DNA from: Tyzzerella sp.
Lineage (GTDB): Bacteria; Bacillota; Clostridia; Lachnospirales; Lachnospiraceae
Length of the DNA stretch: 64,000 nt
Direction: 5' to 3'
Assembly (NCBI GenBank): GCA_017410145.1
Contig: JAFQRJ010000030.1
Span: 62,001 to 126,000, forward strand
Notes under the pieces: model-generated
Told to the model about the DNA's origin: nothing
The model's input: only the letters and a program-made list of their open reading frames with translations
Databases searched by the model: none
In this document: positions 33,655 through 41,217 of the stretch, one piece after another
How the letters are laid out: each line of letters starts with the position of its first letter
How positions within the stretch are numbered: the first letter of the stretch is position 1
Made by a program: the position numbers and the translations under genes

Positions 33655-34398
33655 ATGAGCACGGAAAATGATACAGTCAAAAAAGAAAGAACTTGCTTTA
33701 TAATAACACCTATAGGAAATCCAAAATCTGAAATATTTCGGAAAGCAACAGGTGTAATTGAAAGCGTTATTCGACCAATTCTAAAATCATATGGATTCAG
33801 CGAGGTGAAAGCTGCGCATGAAATATGTGAGGTTGGTTCGATAAGCAACCAAGTGATAAATAGAATTATTGATAGCGACTTGGTAATTGCTAATTTAACT
33901 AGCAATAATCCAAATGTGATGTATGAGCTATGTTTGCGTCATGTGGTAGCGAAGCCAATTATCCATATCTGTGAGAAAGGAACTGATTTGCCATTTGATA
34001 TTAAAGATAACAGAACAATTTTTTATGACGATGACATGTTAGGAGCATCCGAATTAAAAGAAGAGTTGGAAAAATTCGTGAAAGAAATTGAATACGACAA
34101 AACATATAATGATAACCCAATATACAATGCTCAAAAAATGGGACTTTTGCTAAAGGATTTGTCAGATGACAAAGGAAATGATGAAATGCGTTTGTTACAA
34201 GCAATACTGAGTAATATCGACGGGTTAAAAAATTCAATCGAACATACGAACAAAACAGCAAATTATACATCCTATATATTGGATTCTCAATATACTAATG
34301 AACGTTCCCCGAAACGCTATACGTTTAGTAATTGGTTTAATGATCAAAAAGAACAGTCAGATGACAAAAATGATGGTGATGACATCGTCATTATATAA
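33655..34398 (+). CDS. Nucleoside-deoxyribosyltransferase/TIR-like domain protein, possible defence effector
   Basis: ATG 33655, 6 bases after AAAGGAG, gives 247 residues; an earlier ATG (33634) would swallow that site. The N-terminal ~150 residues have 'RTCFIITPIGNPKSEIFRKA' (first strand), 'DSDLVIANLTSNNPNVMYEL' (the D...NPNV-YE signature with a candidate catalytic Glu), 'KPIIHICEKGTDLPFDIKD' and 'RTIFYDDD'. This is the pattern of nucleoside 2-deoxyribosyltransferase-like domains, related in fold to TIR domains and found in some anti-phage proteins. The C-terminal part is helical and charged, without an obvious domain. The location in a prophage next to a membrane protein fits defence cargo, but no activity can be assigned. 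Confidence 0.72.
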   Translation: MSTENDTVKKERTCFIITPIGNPKSEIFRKATGVIESVIRPILKSYGFSEVKAAHEICEVGSISNQVINRIIDSDLVIANLTSNNPNVMYELCLRHVVAKPIIHICEKGTDLPFDIKDNRTIFYDDDMLGASELKEELEKFVKEIEYDKTYNDNPIYNAQKMGLLLKDLSDDKGNDEMRLLQAILSNIDGLKNSIEHTNKTANYTSYILDSQYTNERSPKRYTFSNWFNDQKEQSDDKNDGDDIVII

Positions 34399-34420
34399 TA
34401 TTAAAAACTTTAATCAAATT

Positions 34421-34447
34421 AAGACATCCTAACAAGGGTGTCTTTTC
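34421..34447 (+). terminator. Terminator after deoxyribosyltransferase-like gene
   Basis: AAGACATCC and GGGTGTCTT pair (one G:U) around TAACAA, followed by TTCTTATGC. A near copy occurs at 34525. Confidence 0.8.
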
Positions 34448-34524
34448 TTATGCCCAAATGAGACCACAACAAACCACCTCAACTACTGTACAATAAATTT
34501 CAAGGGTATAATACGAAGTTAGTA

Positions 34525-34550
34525 AAGGACATCCACTAGGGTGTCTTTTT
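34525..34550 (+). terminator. Second, near-duplicate terminator
   Basis: AGGACATCC and GGGTGTCTTTTT pair around ACTA, followed by CTATGC. Both hairpin and flanks resemble the terminator at 34421, about 104 bases upstream. A TATAAT box lies between them at 34507 with no good -35. Confidence 0.75.
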
Positions 34551-34586
34551 CTATGCAAAAAAAAGAAAGAAAGGGTGATTAGATGA

Positions 34587-34895
34587 ATGGAAGGGTACGT
34601 AACTCGCCTCGAGTATGAGGAACACAACAAGCGCATGGAAGACGAGCATAAGCGCATGAATCACCGATTAAAAGAGGCAGAAGAAAGTCTTAGACAAATC
34701 GGTGAATTAACTATTTCTGTAAAAGAAATAGCAATCAGTATGAAAAACATGTCAGAAGAACAAAAAGCCCTTAGAACTGACATGGAAGAGATGAAGGGCA
34801 GAGACGGTGAAATGTGGCGAAAGGTCACAGGATATATCGTAACGACAGTTATAGGAATTGTCGTAGGATACATATTTACACAATTAGGAATGTAG
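34587..34895 (+). CDS. XhlA-like phage lysis accessory protein
   Basis: The 102-residue protein is a charged coiled coil ('YEEHNKRMEDEHKRMNHRLK') ending in one membrane helix ('VTGYIVTTVIGIVVGYIFTQ') . This is the layout of haemolysin XhlA-type proteins encoded just before holins in Firmicutes prophages. ATG 34587 lies about 10 bases after AAAGGGTGATT; an overlapping ATG at 34583 in another frame opens only a dozen codons. It starts the lysis cassette of the relic. Confidence 0.78.
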   Translation: MEGYVTRLEYEEHNKRMEDEHKRMNHRLKEAEESLRQIGELTISVKEIAISMKNMSEEQKALRTDMEEMKGRDGEMWRKVTGYIVTTVIGIVVGYIFTQLGM

Positions 34896-34907
34896 GAGGA
34901 AATTATC

Positions 34908-35240
34908 ATGACAATTAACACAATCATTACAATTTTAGTAATTATCGTAGCATTAGTGGGTTTAGGTATCGCAGCATACCTTTACTTCAAACAAAAGAAA
35001 CTGAGCGAGATTCGAGCAGACGTGTATCAGTTGTTCTTGGAAGCAGAACACAGATACACCGAAACCAAGCAAGGCAAACAGAAGTTAAAATGGGTAGTTT
35101 CAAGAGCGCGTGGTCTTCTGCCGGATTGGATACAAATCTTTATTACTGAAGCAGCGTTAGAGAAGATTATTGATTTATGGTTTAAAGCTGTTAAGGATTT
35201 ATTGGACGATGGAAAATACAACAAATCTGTAAAGCGATAA
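34908..35240 (+). CDS. Phage holin (LL-H family-like)
   Basis: The 110-residue protein has one N-terminal membrane helix ('IITILVIIVALVGLGIAAYL') followed by a charged cytoplasmic tail with 'FLEAEHRYTETKQGKQKLKW', the motif seen in LL-H-type holins. Holins make the membrane hole that lets the endolysin reach the wall. ATG 34908 follows AGGAGGAAATTATC, 12 bases after the XhlA-like gene. It is intact even though the neighbouring endolysin is broken. Confidence 0.82.
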   Translation: MTINTIITILVIIVALVGLGIAAYLYFKQKKLSEIRADVYQLFLEAEHRYTETKQGKQKLKWVVSRARGLLPDWIQIFITEAALEKIIDLWFKAVKDLLDDGKYNKSVKR

Positions 35241-35256
35241 GTTGCACCGGTGCAAC
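35241..35256. repeat. Perfect 16-bp palindrome between holin and endolysin
   Basis: GTTGCACCGGTGCAAC reads the same on both strands, with no spacer, starting at the base after the holin stop. A gapless palindrome is more like a protein-binding site than an RNA hairpin. Confidence 0.7.
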
Positions 35257-35271
35257 AGGAAGGAGAATGTT

Positions 35272-36197
35272 ATGTCAGTAACACAAGCACAGTTAAAACA
35301 ACATTTTATTGTATTAGGAAACAAAGGGACAATCTATGTATGGGGTGCTAATGGTCAAATCATTACCGAAGATCTCATGGATATGCTCTACAAGTATTTC
35401 AAATCAAATACATACAATCGTGATATTACGATGGAAAACTGAAAGAAGGAAAAGGAAAGCAAGGAGCTGACTGCTTCGGGGCAATTTGTCCGGTATCCGG
35501 ATATGACACAACCGCAGCAGGATATTATAATCGATGCGTTCAAAAAGGAACAATCTCATCCATTCCTAAAAACAAGGTTTGTTTGGTGTTCAAAAAGAAC
35601 TCAAAGGGTGCTATCAATCATGTGGGATGTTATACCGGTGATGGATATGTATCTGAAATGGCATCCAGCAAGAAAAACTATCAGCGAAAGAAGTTGGAAG
35701 GAAATGGATGGGACCTTTGGGGAATGCCGGACTTTATTTCTGATATCAATACTGTACAAGGTGCAGCAGCTGTATCCGGAAAAGAATACACCAAGATTGA
35801 AGGATTGATTGATACAGTAGCAGAGGTTCAGATTTGGTTAAATGCAACCTTTAATGCAGGACTTGTAGTAGATAACTGCTATGGACCAAAGACAAAGGCC
35901 GCATTAGTCAAAGCATTACAATCCACTCTTAATGACTTGTATAATGCAGGACTTAAAGAAGATGGAGAGTTCGGACCAAAAACCAAAGCTGCATGCAAAA
36001 CACTCGTCCAAGGAAGCAAAGGAATGCTTGTTAAGATTCTTCAGGCATTACTTATCTGTCATGGTTATTATTCAGCATATCTGGATGGAGACTTTGGAGG
36101 AAAGACAGCAACAGCAGTTTACAACTTCCAAGCACGTGCAGGGTTGAAGAGAGATAAGAAACCAGGACCGAATACATTTGAAGAATTGTGTGCTTAG
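35272..36197 (+). pseudogene. Frameshifted NlpC/P60-type endolysin with two peptidoglycan-binding repeats
   Basis: ATG 35272, after AAGGAGA, opens a frame ('SVTQAQLKQHF', 'YVWGANGQIITEDLM') that stops at TGA 35440-35442. The same protein continues in the next frame from about 35424 ('YYDGKLKEGKGKQGADCFGA', 'SKGAINHVGCYTGDGYVSEM') to 36197, so one base has been lost (or two gained) between 35424 and 35440. The catalytic Cys is at 35472-35474 but the usual DCSG reads DCFG; the catalytic His is in 'INHVGCYTG'. Two peptidoglycan-binding repeats follow ('VDNCYGPKTKAALVKALQ' and 'LDGDFGGKTATAVYNFQ'). A sequencing error or slippage could also explain the shift. Confidence 0.85.
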
Positions 36198-36203
36198 AAA
36201 AAT

Positions 36204-36227
36204 ACCCACAGTCGATTGGCTGTGGGT
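36204..36227. terminator. Hairpin after endolysin, better oriented for minus strand
   Basis: ACCCACAG and CTGTGGGT form an 8-bp stem with an 8-base loop. On the minus strand it is followed by ATTTTTC; on the plus strand it is followed by an A run, so it is a better terminator for leftward transcription. Confidence 0.55.
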
Positions 36228-36230
36228 GTA

Positions 36231-36252
36231 AAAAAAGTAGCAAAAAAGTAGC
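36231..36252. repeat. Tandem AAAAAAGTAGC repeat near the attachment site
   Basis: AAAAAAGTAGC occurs twice head to tail (36231-36241 and 36242-36252), about 100 bases from the tRNA end. Short direct repeats at such positions often serve as arm-type integrase binding sites. Confidence 0.55.
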
Positions 36253-36282
36253 AGACTAATATATAAAATGATATAAAAAAAT

Positions 36283-36324
36283 AAAATCAAGACCCTAAAA
36301 AGCCTTGATTTTACTGGGTTTTTT
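36283..36324 (+). terminator. Terminator between prophage relic and tRNA-Thr
   Basis: AAAATCAAG and CTTGATTTT form a 9-bp stem with a 12-base loop; ACCC in the loop can also pair with GGGTTTTTT just downstream. It can end rightward transcription from the relic, and A/T runs on both sides allow it to end the leftward tRNA transcript too. The rest of the gene-free stretch 36198-36616 holds the tRNA, tandem repeat, aro promoter and leader described separately. Confidence 0.75.
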
Positions 36325-36347
36325 ATAATATTTAATATTATTCAGAG

Positions 36348-36420
<73 letters not shown>

Positions 36421-36520
36421 AAGTGACGTTTGCCACATGCTTTAGTATACTTGCTAACACTTTCAAAGTCAAGAGAAACTTTGGTTGAAAAACTTTTTCG
36501 CTTTAAAGCCTTAAAGCATA

Positions 36521-36548
36521 TTGACAAACAAAACCAGAGTGCTATAAT
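36521..36548 (+). promoter_or_regulatory. Strong sigma-A promoter of the aro operon
   Basis: Consensus TTGACA and TATAAT are separated by 16 bases. Transcription should start near 36555, giving a leader of about 60 bases before the aroB ATG. A GCTTTAA/TTAAAGC inverted repeat (36500-36517) lies just upstream of the -35 box. Confidence 0.85.
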
Positions 36549-36562
36549 TAAAGACAAATTTC

Positions 36563-36600
36563 AACCGGTATTTGGCTGACAAGTACCGGTTCTTTTATTA
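36563..36600 (+). promoter_or_regulatory. Leader hairpin with U-rich tail upstream of aroB
   Basis: AACCGGTA and TACCGGTT form a perfect 8-bp stem around a 13-base loop, followed by CTTTTATTA. It lies inside the predicted 5' leader and looks like an intrinsic terminator or attenuator. No T-box or leader peptide is apparent. It may set the level of aro expression. Confidence 0.6.
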
Positions 36601-36616
36601 GAAGAGGGTAAACACT

Positions 36617-37663
36617 ATGATTCGCATGGAATTAGGAAAAAACAGCTATAACATAGAACTGGAAAGAGGAAACCTAAATAGAGCGTCTGAATTATTAAAC
36701 TTAGACCGCAAAGTGATGATTATCACAGATGAGGGAATTCCGATTCAATATGCTGAGAAAGTTGCAGGACAAAGCAAGGAAGCGTACATAAAAGTAGTTC
36801 CACAGGGAGAGGGAAGCAAGTCGCTACAGACAGCGGAAGAAATTCTAACAGAGATGTTGAAGTATCAATTCAGCCGCAAGGACTGTGTGGTATCAGTAGG
36901 CGGTGGAGTAGTTGGAGACCTTGGTGGATTTGTTGCTTCTCTTTATATGCGTGGTGTTGACTTCTATAACGTTCCAACCACCCTATTATCCCAAGTGGAT
37001 TCCTCTATTGGTGGGAAAACGGCAGTGAATTTGGCAGGAATTAAAAATATTATTGGTGCATTTTACCAACCGAAGGCAGTGTTGATTGACCCGGATACAT
37101 TGGACACTCTGCCGGAGCGACAGCTTGTTAATGGCTTGTTTGAAGCAATCAAAATGGGTGCGACAAATGACAAAGAGTTGTTTGATTTATTCTTGAACGG
37201 TGGATTACCAAAGTATCCGGAAGGAACTGCCAGTGACAGTTCCTGTAGGTGGAAAGAAAATCTTGACTTGATTATTGAGAAAGCCTTATTGGTGAAAAAA
37301 TATGTGGTGGAGCAGGATGAAAAGGAAAGTCACCTGCGTAAAATCTTAAACTTTGGTCATACCATTGGTCATGGATTTGAAAGTGCAGCTCATGGAAGAT
37401 ATTTGCATGGTGAATGCGTAGCGCTTGGTATGCTTTATATGAGCAGTGAGGAAGTGCAGGAACAATTGTGTGAGATTTATGAAAATTTAGGTTTTGAACT
37501 TCCGGAATTTTATTCCTTTAATCTAGAAGAGGTAAAAGAAGCGGTGCTTCACGATAAAAAGGCAAGCAATCGTAATTGTTCGGTTGTATTTGTATCAGAA
37601 ATTGGAAAAGGAAGTATTGAAGAGTGGCCGATGGAAGAGGTGCTCGAAAGATTGGAGTTTTAG
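36617..37663 (+). CDS. aroB: 3-dehydroquinate synthase
   Basis: The 348-residue protein has 'VVSVGGGVVGDLGGFVASLY' (NAD-binding), 'YNVPTTLLSQVDSSIGGKTA', 'NLAGIKNIIGAFYQPKAVLI', 'NFGHTIGHGFE' (zinc ligand His) and 'HGECVALGMLYM', all hallmarks of AroB. It converts DAHP to 3-dehydroquinate, step two of the shikimate pathway. ATG 36617 follows AGAGGG. It is the first gene of the aro operon, 3 bases ahead of aroC. Confidence 0.97.
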   Translation: MIRMELGKNSYNIELERGNLNRASELLNLDRKVMIITDEGIPIQYAEKVAGQSKEAYIKVVPQGEGSKSLQTAEEILTEMLKYQFSRKDCVVSVGGGVVGDLGGFVASLYMRGVDFYNVPTTLLSQVDSSIGGKTAVNLAGIKNIIGAFYQPKAVLIDPDTLDTLPERQLVNGLFEAIKMGATNDKELFDLFLNGGLPKYPEGTASDSSCRWKENLDLIIEKALLVKKYVVEQDEKESHLRKILNFGHTIGHGFESAAHGRYLHGECVALGMLYMSSEEVQEQLCEIYENLGFELPEFYSFNLEEVKEAVLHDKKASNRNCSVVFVSEIGKGSIEEWPMEEVLERLEF

Positions 37664-37666
37664 AAC

Positions 37667-38764
37667 ATGAAAAATGTATTTGGGAATAATATTACAGTAA
37701 CCTTATTTGGAGAAAGTCACGGGGAGCAGATAGGTGCAGTTCTTGACGGCATTGCACCTGGTATTGAGATTGACATGGAGTTTATCTGTAAGCAGCTAGA
37801 GCTTCGCAAACCACAGGGAAAGATTTCTACCCAGCGAGTAGAGACAGATGAACCACATATTGTGAGTGGTGTGTTTGAAGGAAAAACTACTGGAACCCCG
37901 ATTTGCATTCTGTTTGAAAACAGCAACACAAAGAGCAAGGATTATTCGAAAACAAAGAACCTGATGCGCCCTGGGCATGCAGATTTTACCGCAATCGAGA
38001 AGTACCATGGATTTGCGGATTACCGTGGTGGCGGTCATTTTTCAGGAAGAATCACAACTCCGATTGTAGCTGTTGGTGCAATTCTAATCAAAGCACTGCA
38101 GAACAAAGGCATTTATATTGGAAGTCATATTCAAAAGTGTGGGCCAATTAAGGATAGGGGCTTCGAAGATTACGCGTCAGATATTGCTGAGTTAAACAAT
38201 AAAATATTTCCGGTTTTAGATAAGAAAGCAGCGGAAGAAATGCATGGCCTTATGGTAAGTGCAGCGGAGGAAGGCGACAGTGTCGGCGGTGTTTTGGAAA
38301 CCGTTGTAACCGGTATTCCATCCGGCGTTGGTGAGCCTTGGTTTGATTCCATGGAAAGTATGCTTGCGCATGCACTATTTAGTGTGCCTGCAGTCAAAGG
38401 CGTGGAGTTTGGTGAAGGCTTCCACTTTGCAGATATGAAGGGCAGTGAGGCCAATGATGCATTTGAGGTCAAAGATGGCAAAGTGGTGACAAAGACAAAT
38501 CACAACGGCGGAATCAACGGTGGTATTACAAACGGAATGCCGATTCGCTTCCAAACGGTAGTAAAACCGACTGCATCTATTTATAAGAAGCAGGAAACTG
38601 TAAATATAGAAACCATGGAAAATGAAATACTTCAGATTCATGGAAGACATGACCCTGCAATCATTCCTCGTGCTAGAGTAGTAGTGGATAGTATGACAGC
38701 AATTGTACTTGCTGACATGTTGGCAGTACGTTTCGGAACAGACTGGCTTTTGGGAGAGAACTAA
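37667..38764 (+). CDS. aroC: Chorismate synthase
   Basis: The 365-residue protein starts 'MKNVFGNNITVTLFGESHG' and contains 'RPGHADFTAIEKYHGFADYR' and 'GGGHFSGRITT' (family signatures for FMN and substrate binding), 'KTNHNGGINGGITNGMPIRF' and 'RHDPAIIPRARVVVDSM'. It removes phosphate from EPSP to give chorismate. It lies 3 bases after aroB and 1 base before aroA. The length is normal. Confidence 0.97.
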   Translation: MKNVFGNNITVTLFGESHGEQIGAVLDGIAPGIEIDMEFICKQLELRKPQGKISTQRVETDEPHIVSGVFEGKTTGTPICILFENSNTKSKDYSKTKNLMRPGHADFTAIEKYHGFADYRGGGHFSGRITTPIVAVGAILIKALQNKGIYIGSHIQKCGPIKDRGFEDYASDIAELNNKIFPVLDKKAAEEMHGLMVSAAEEGDSVGGVLETVVTGIPSGVGEPWFDSMESMLAHALFSVPAVKGVEFGEGFHFADMKGSEANDAFEVKDGKVVTKTNHNGGINGGITNGMPIRFQTVVKPTASIYKKQETVNIETMENEILQIHGRHDPAIIPRARVVVDSMTAIVLADMLAVRFGTDWLLGEN

Positions 38765-38765
38765 T

Positions 38766-39974
38766 ATGAGAGTGACAATTACACCGGGCAAGGCGAAAGG
38801 ATCAATTCTTGCTCCACCATCGAAAAGTATGGCCCATCGTCTTTTAATGGGGGCAGGACTTTCTGACGGAACATCGGTTGTTGACAACATTGACCTGAGT
38901 GAAGATATTAAGGCGACGCTTGGAATCCTCGAAGCACTTGGTGGACAATATACCATGGAAGACCGTAAGGTTATTATGAAAGGCACAGGCGGTAAGAAAT
39001 TGCAGACGAAGCAGGCACTGGATAGCAAGGAAAGCGGAAGTACATTGCGTTTCTTTATTCCCCTCGTCTTGACAGGTGGAGGTGCTACAGAATTTATTGG
39101 TGCAAAGCGTTTGTTTGAGCGCCCTCTAGGTATATATGAAGACATTTGCAAGGAGCAAGGCATCGTTTTTGAAAAAGACGAGATGGGTCTTAAAGTGGAA
39201 GGGCAACTGAAAGCAGCTCATTACAAGGTTCCTGGAAATATTAGCAGCCAGTTTATAACAGGGCTCTTGTATGCACTGCCATTATTGGAGGAAGATAGTG
39301 TATTGGAAGTCCTACCACCGATTGAAAGCAAGGCATACATAGATATGACATTGGAGGCACTTGATACGTTTGGTATTGAAATCAGACAAGAGGGACATGT
39401 ATTTTATATCAAAGGAAATCAAGTCTATCAGGCGAAAAATGTAGCTGTAGAAGGTGATTATTCCAATGCGGCATTTTTGGATGCATTCAATTTGATTGGA
39501 GGAGACGTAAATGTAAATGGATTGCGAGAAGACAGTCTTCAAGGTGACCAGGTTTATCAAAAGTATTATGAAGTTTTGAAAGAAGATAATCCGGTTATGG
39601 ATATTGCAGAATGTCCGGATTTAGGTCCAATTTTGATTGGTCTCGCAGCCGCCCTGCATGGTGCACGTTTTACAGGAACAAAACGTTTACAAATCAAGGA
39701 AAGCGACCGTGGAGCAGTAATGGCAGAAGAACTGAAAAAGTTTGGAATTCAGGTGGATGTGATGGAAAATGAAATCGTTGTTCATTCAGGAAACCTGCAG
39801 AAGCCACAAGAAGCATTAAGCAGTCACAATGACCATCGGATTGCAATGACAATGGCAACGCTTTGTGCGATTACCGGTGGCGTGATTGAGGGAGCCGAAT
39901 CTGTGAAAAAGAGTTTCCCAAACTATTTTGAAATGATAGAAACACTGGGGATTCATGTGACGAGAGAAGTATAA
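38766..39974 (+). CDS. aroA: 3-phosphoshikimate 1-carboxyvinyltransferase (EPSP synthase)
   Basis: ATG 38766 directly after the aroC stop gives 402 residues ('MRVTITPGKAKGSILAPPSK'). It contains 'LDSKESGSTLRFFIPLVL' (PEP and phosphate binding), 'PGNISSQFITGLLYALPLLE', 'VEGDYSNAAFLDAF', 'KESDRGAVMAEELKKFG' and 'SHNDHRIAMTMA'. An earlier in-frame start at 38703 lies inside aroC and is unlikely. It joins PEP to shikimate-3-phosphate. At 402 residues it is slightly shorter than the usual 420-430. Confidence 0.96.
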   Translation: MRVTITPGKAKGSILAPPSKSMAHRLLMGAGLSDGTSVVDNIDLSEDIKATLGILEALGGQYTMEDRKVIMKGTGGKKLQTKQALDSKESGSTLRFFIPLVLTGGGATEFIGAKRLFERPLGIYEDICKEQGIVFEKDEMGLKVEGQLKAAHYKVPGNISSQFITGLLYALPLLEEDSVLEVLPPIESKAYIDMTLEALDTFGIEIRQEGHVFYIKGNQVYQAKNVAVEGDYSNAAFLDAFNLIGGDVNVNGLREDSLQGDQVYQKYYEVLKEDNPVMDIAECPDLGPILIGLAAALHGARFTGTKRLQIKESDRGAVMAEELKKFGIQVDVMENEIVVHSGNLQKPQEALSSHNDHRIAMTMATLCAITGGVIEGAESVKKSFPNYFEMIETLGIHVTREV

Positions 39975-39990
39975 GACGGAGGAAATAGAT

Positions 39991-41019
39991 ATGAATTGTG
40001 AATTCAAAAGAAAATTACCGATACCAAAGAAGGTAAAAGCCATGTATCCGGTAACGGACAAGATGCGTGAAGATTTTGAAACTCGCGATGCAGAGATTAA
40101 GAAAGTCTTATCGGGAGAGAGTGACAAATTCTTGCTAATAATTGGACCATGTTCTGCGGACTATGAAGAATCTGTAATGGATTACATTGACCGGTTACGT
40201 CCGGTACAAGACAAGGTACAAGACAAGATTATTATCATTCCTCGAATCTATACGAATAAACCGAGAACCACAGGTGCCGGTTACAAGGGTATGCTACATC
40301 AGCCAGACCCATTGCATGATTCCGATATGTTGGCAGGTCTGACAAAGATTCGTAAAGTGCATATGAGAGCCCTTCGTGAAACCGGATTTTCATGTGCTGA
40401 TGAAATGCTATATCCGGAAAATTACAGATACTTATCTGATTTATTAGCATATGTAGCAGTAGGCGCCCGCTCCGTGGAAAATCAGCAACACCGTCTGACA
40501 GCAAGTGCAATCGATGTGCCGGTGGGGATGAAGAATCCAACCAGCGGGGATTTGTCGATTATGATGAATTCCATCACTGCAGCGCAAAGTGGTCACACCT
40601 TCATTTATAGAGGATGGGAAGTGGAAAGCACAGGCAACCCATATGCCCATGCAATTCTTCGTGGAGGTATGAATGCACAGGGTGAAAACATTGCGAACTA
40701 TCACTATGAAGATTTGATGAAGGTCTATGACTATTATCAGAGCAAAGACTTAAAGAATATGAGTGTTGTAATTGATGCAAACCATGCAAACTCAAATAAG
40801 AAATTCTTAGAGCAAATCCGAATCAGTAAAGACGTGATGCATAGCCGCCGCGTAAACAAGGACATTCGTTCCTTGGTAAAAGGGCTGATGATAGAAAGCT
40901 ACATTGTAGATGGGGCACAGCCTGCGACTTGCGGCACATACGGACAGTCCATTACGGACCCATGTCTTGGTTGGGAAAAGACGGAGAAGCTCATCTATGA
41001 ATTAGCAGAGGAAATGTAG
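39991..41019 (+). CDS. aroF: DAHP synthase, class I AroFGH type
   Basis: The 342-residue protein contains 'FLLIIGPCSADYEESVMDYI', 'IPRIYTNKPRTTGAGYKGML', 'GARSVENQQHRLTASAIDVP', 'VGMKNPTSGD', 'VIDANHANSNKK' and 'YGQSITDPCLGWEKT'. These are the metal and substrate motifs of class I alpha DAHP synthases, which condense PEP and erythrose 4-phosphate. It lies 16 bases after aroA and ends the operon. Which aromatic amino acid inhibits it is not visible; other symbols (aroG, aroH) would be equally acceptable. Confidence 0.95.
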   Translation: MNCEFKRKLPIPKKVKAMYPVTDKMREDFETRDAEIKKVLSGESDKFLLIIGPCSADYEESVMDYIDRLRPVQDKVQDKIIIIPRIYTNKPRTTGAGYKGMLHQPDPLHDSDMLAGLTKIRKVHMRALRETGFSCADEMLYPENYRYLSDLLAYVAVGARSVENQQHRLTASAIDVPVGMKNPTSGDLSIMMNSITAAQSGHTFIYRGWEVESTGNPYAHAILRGGMNAQGENIANYHYEDLMKVYDYYQSKDLKNMSVVIDANHANSNKKFLEQIRISKDVMHSRRVNKDIRSLVKGLMIESYIVDGAQPATCGTYGQSITDPCLGWEKTEKLIYELAEEM

Positions 41020-41031
41020 AAAATGATAAGC

Positions 41032-41076
41032 AAAAAGAGATTGAGTTGGTTATTATACCAATTCCATCTCTTTTTT
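41032..41076 (+). terminator. Terminator of the aro operon
   Basis: AAAAAGAGAT pairs with ATCTCTTTTT and the inner GAGTTGGT/ACCAATTC extends the stem, followed by T. Strong Rho-independent shape. Confidence 0.88.
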
Positions 41077-41112
41077 GTTGGAAAATTATGGATAAATGCA
41101 CAAATGGATTGT

Positions 41113-41172
41113 GATATTTGCAATAATTTATTGGATATTTGCAGAGAAGTCAAAAAGATTTTTTGCTACTAT
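41113..41172 (+). promoter_or_regulatory. Candidate activator operator and promoter of the second glycan locus
   Basis: GATATTTGCA occurs as a direct repeat at 41113-41122 and 41134-41143, exactly 21 bases apart (two helical turns), the geometry used by AraC-family activators. A -10-like TACTAT is at 41167-41172 with no good -35, as expected when an activator bound next to it recruits the polymerase. The remaining bases to ATG 41218 hold only the ribosome binding site. Confidence 0.55.
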
Positions 41173-41217
41173 TAATCTAGGAGAAATAATGCGATTAAAC
41201 GAGAAAGGAGACCAAAT

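Noticed and set aside
35424-35446. Programmed -1 frameshift in the endolysin
   Set aside because: The overlap has GGAAAAC but no X-XXY-YYZ heptamer and no stimulatory hairpin; decay or sequencing error is simpler.
36204-36227. Forward terminator of the lysis cassette
   Set aside because: On the plus strand the hairpin is followed by an A run instead of U; it fits leftward termination better.
36555-36617. T-box or amino-acid leader peptide before aroB
   Set aside because: The leader is only about 60 bases and has no specifier loop, T-box sequence or aromatic-rich short frame.
38375-39163. 262-codon minus-strand frame across aroC and aroA
   Set aside because: It lies entirely opposite two well-conserved enzymes and has no recognisable domain or start signal.
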